From assembly GCA_014379885.1 (NCBI GenBank), contig JACMKW010000157.1, positions 1-5,355 on the forward strand: DNA of 5,355 nt. The letters are read 5' to 3'. This stretch comes from Rhizobacter sp. Lineage in GTDB: Bacteria; Pseudomonadota; Gammaproteobacteria; Burkholderiales; Burkholderiaceae. Position numbers and translations under genes: made by a program. The stretch's first letter is position 1, and every line of letters begins with the position of its first letter. The notes beneath the pieces are model-generated. The model did not search any database. It saw nothing but the letters and a program-made list of their open reading frames with translations, and was not told the DNA's origin. Shown in pieces: positions 5,187-5,355 of the stretch.

Positions 5187-5355
5187 ATGACCTTGTTCTG
5201 CCTTCGCTCTGCGTTGCCCCTGAGGGCATTGGCCCTGTCCGTTGTGGTGAGTCTGAGTGGTGCGGCGAGTTTTGCCGCCGATGAACCTGGCAGCGGTACC
5301 TTCAATGCACCGACGTATGCACCCGCCCCGGCAGCCAGCGCCGCCGAGGACGGGC
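5187..5355 (+). CDS. Exported protein of unknown function, 5' part only
   Basis: An ATG at 5187-5189 opens a frame of 56 codons that is still open at the window edge. It begins like a Sec signal peptide: a basic N-region with R7 and R13, a hydrophobic core at about residues 14-29 (ALALSVVVSLSGAASF) and a likely cleavage near SFA-ADEP (after residue 30 or 31). No lipobox cysteine follows the core, so a lipoprotein is unlikely. The visible mature part is rich in Ala, Pro, Gly and acidic residues (NAPTYAPAPAASAAEDG), a low-complexity linker typical of the start of periplasmic proteins. There is no family motif yet, so no function is proposed. The Shine-Dalgarno sequence is weak (GAG 11-13 bases upstream), so the exact start is not certain. 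Confidence 0.65.
   Translation, partial: MTLFCLRSALPLRALALSVVVSLSGAASFAADEPGSGTFNAPTYAPAPAASAAEDG

Overview
The window is GC-rich with dense, GC-biased codon use and short intergenic gaps. Its proteins look betaproteobacterial, most likely Burkholderiales (Comamonadaceae-like). The main pointers are a four-helix AtpI of the Burkholderiales type and a periplasmic cytochrome c' whose mature N-terminus closely resembles the Achromobacter/Alcaligenes protein. The taxonomic call is inference; there is no rRNA or other marker here.

Layout. (1) Positions 1-440, minus strand: the 5' part of atpI, normally the first gene of the F1Fo ATP synthase operon, leaving the window on the left. A perfect TATAAT lies 36 bases before its start codon. 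(2) Positions 525-3141, minus strand: a compact sugar-catabolic set read in the order HpaI-family aldolase, aldose 1-epimerase, SMP-30/gluconolactonase-family lactonase. (3) Positions 3170-4357, minus strand: a GNAT acetyltransferase preceded by a cytochrome b561-type membrane protein. All five genes of regions 2 and 3 point the same way with gaps of 35 bases or less, so they could be one transcript. A good sigma70-like promoter inside the end of the GNAT gene could however drive the sugar genes alone. (4) Positions 4358-4547: a divergent intergenic region with a strong hairpin. (5) Positions 4548-5000, plus strand: a class II cytochrome c (cytochrome c') with a signal peptide, followed by a textbook intrinsic terminator. 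(6) Positions 5187-5355, plus strand: the start of an unidentified exported protein that runs off the right edge.

How the genes work together. Mutarotase, lactonase and a class II 2-keto-3-deoxy-acid aldolase are three steps of an oxidative (non-phosphorylative) sugar pathway: anomer equilibration, hydrolysis of the aldonolactone, and retro-aldol cleavage to pyruvate plus an aldehyde. The sugar dehydrogenase, the aldonate dehydratase, a transporter and a regulator are not in the window, and the sugar cannot be named from sequence alone. Separately, cytochrome b561 and cytochrome c' form a divergent redox pair: a membrane di-heme quinol-oxidising candidate next to a periplasmic haem protein whose family binds NO.

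Nothing here is clearly a new system. The points most worth checking are the distal phenylalanine in the cytochrome c', the promoter inside the GNAT gene, the incomplete sugar operon that ends just before the ATP synthase operon, and the hairpin between the divergent cytochrome genes.
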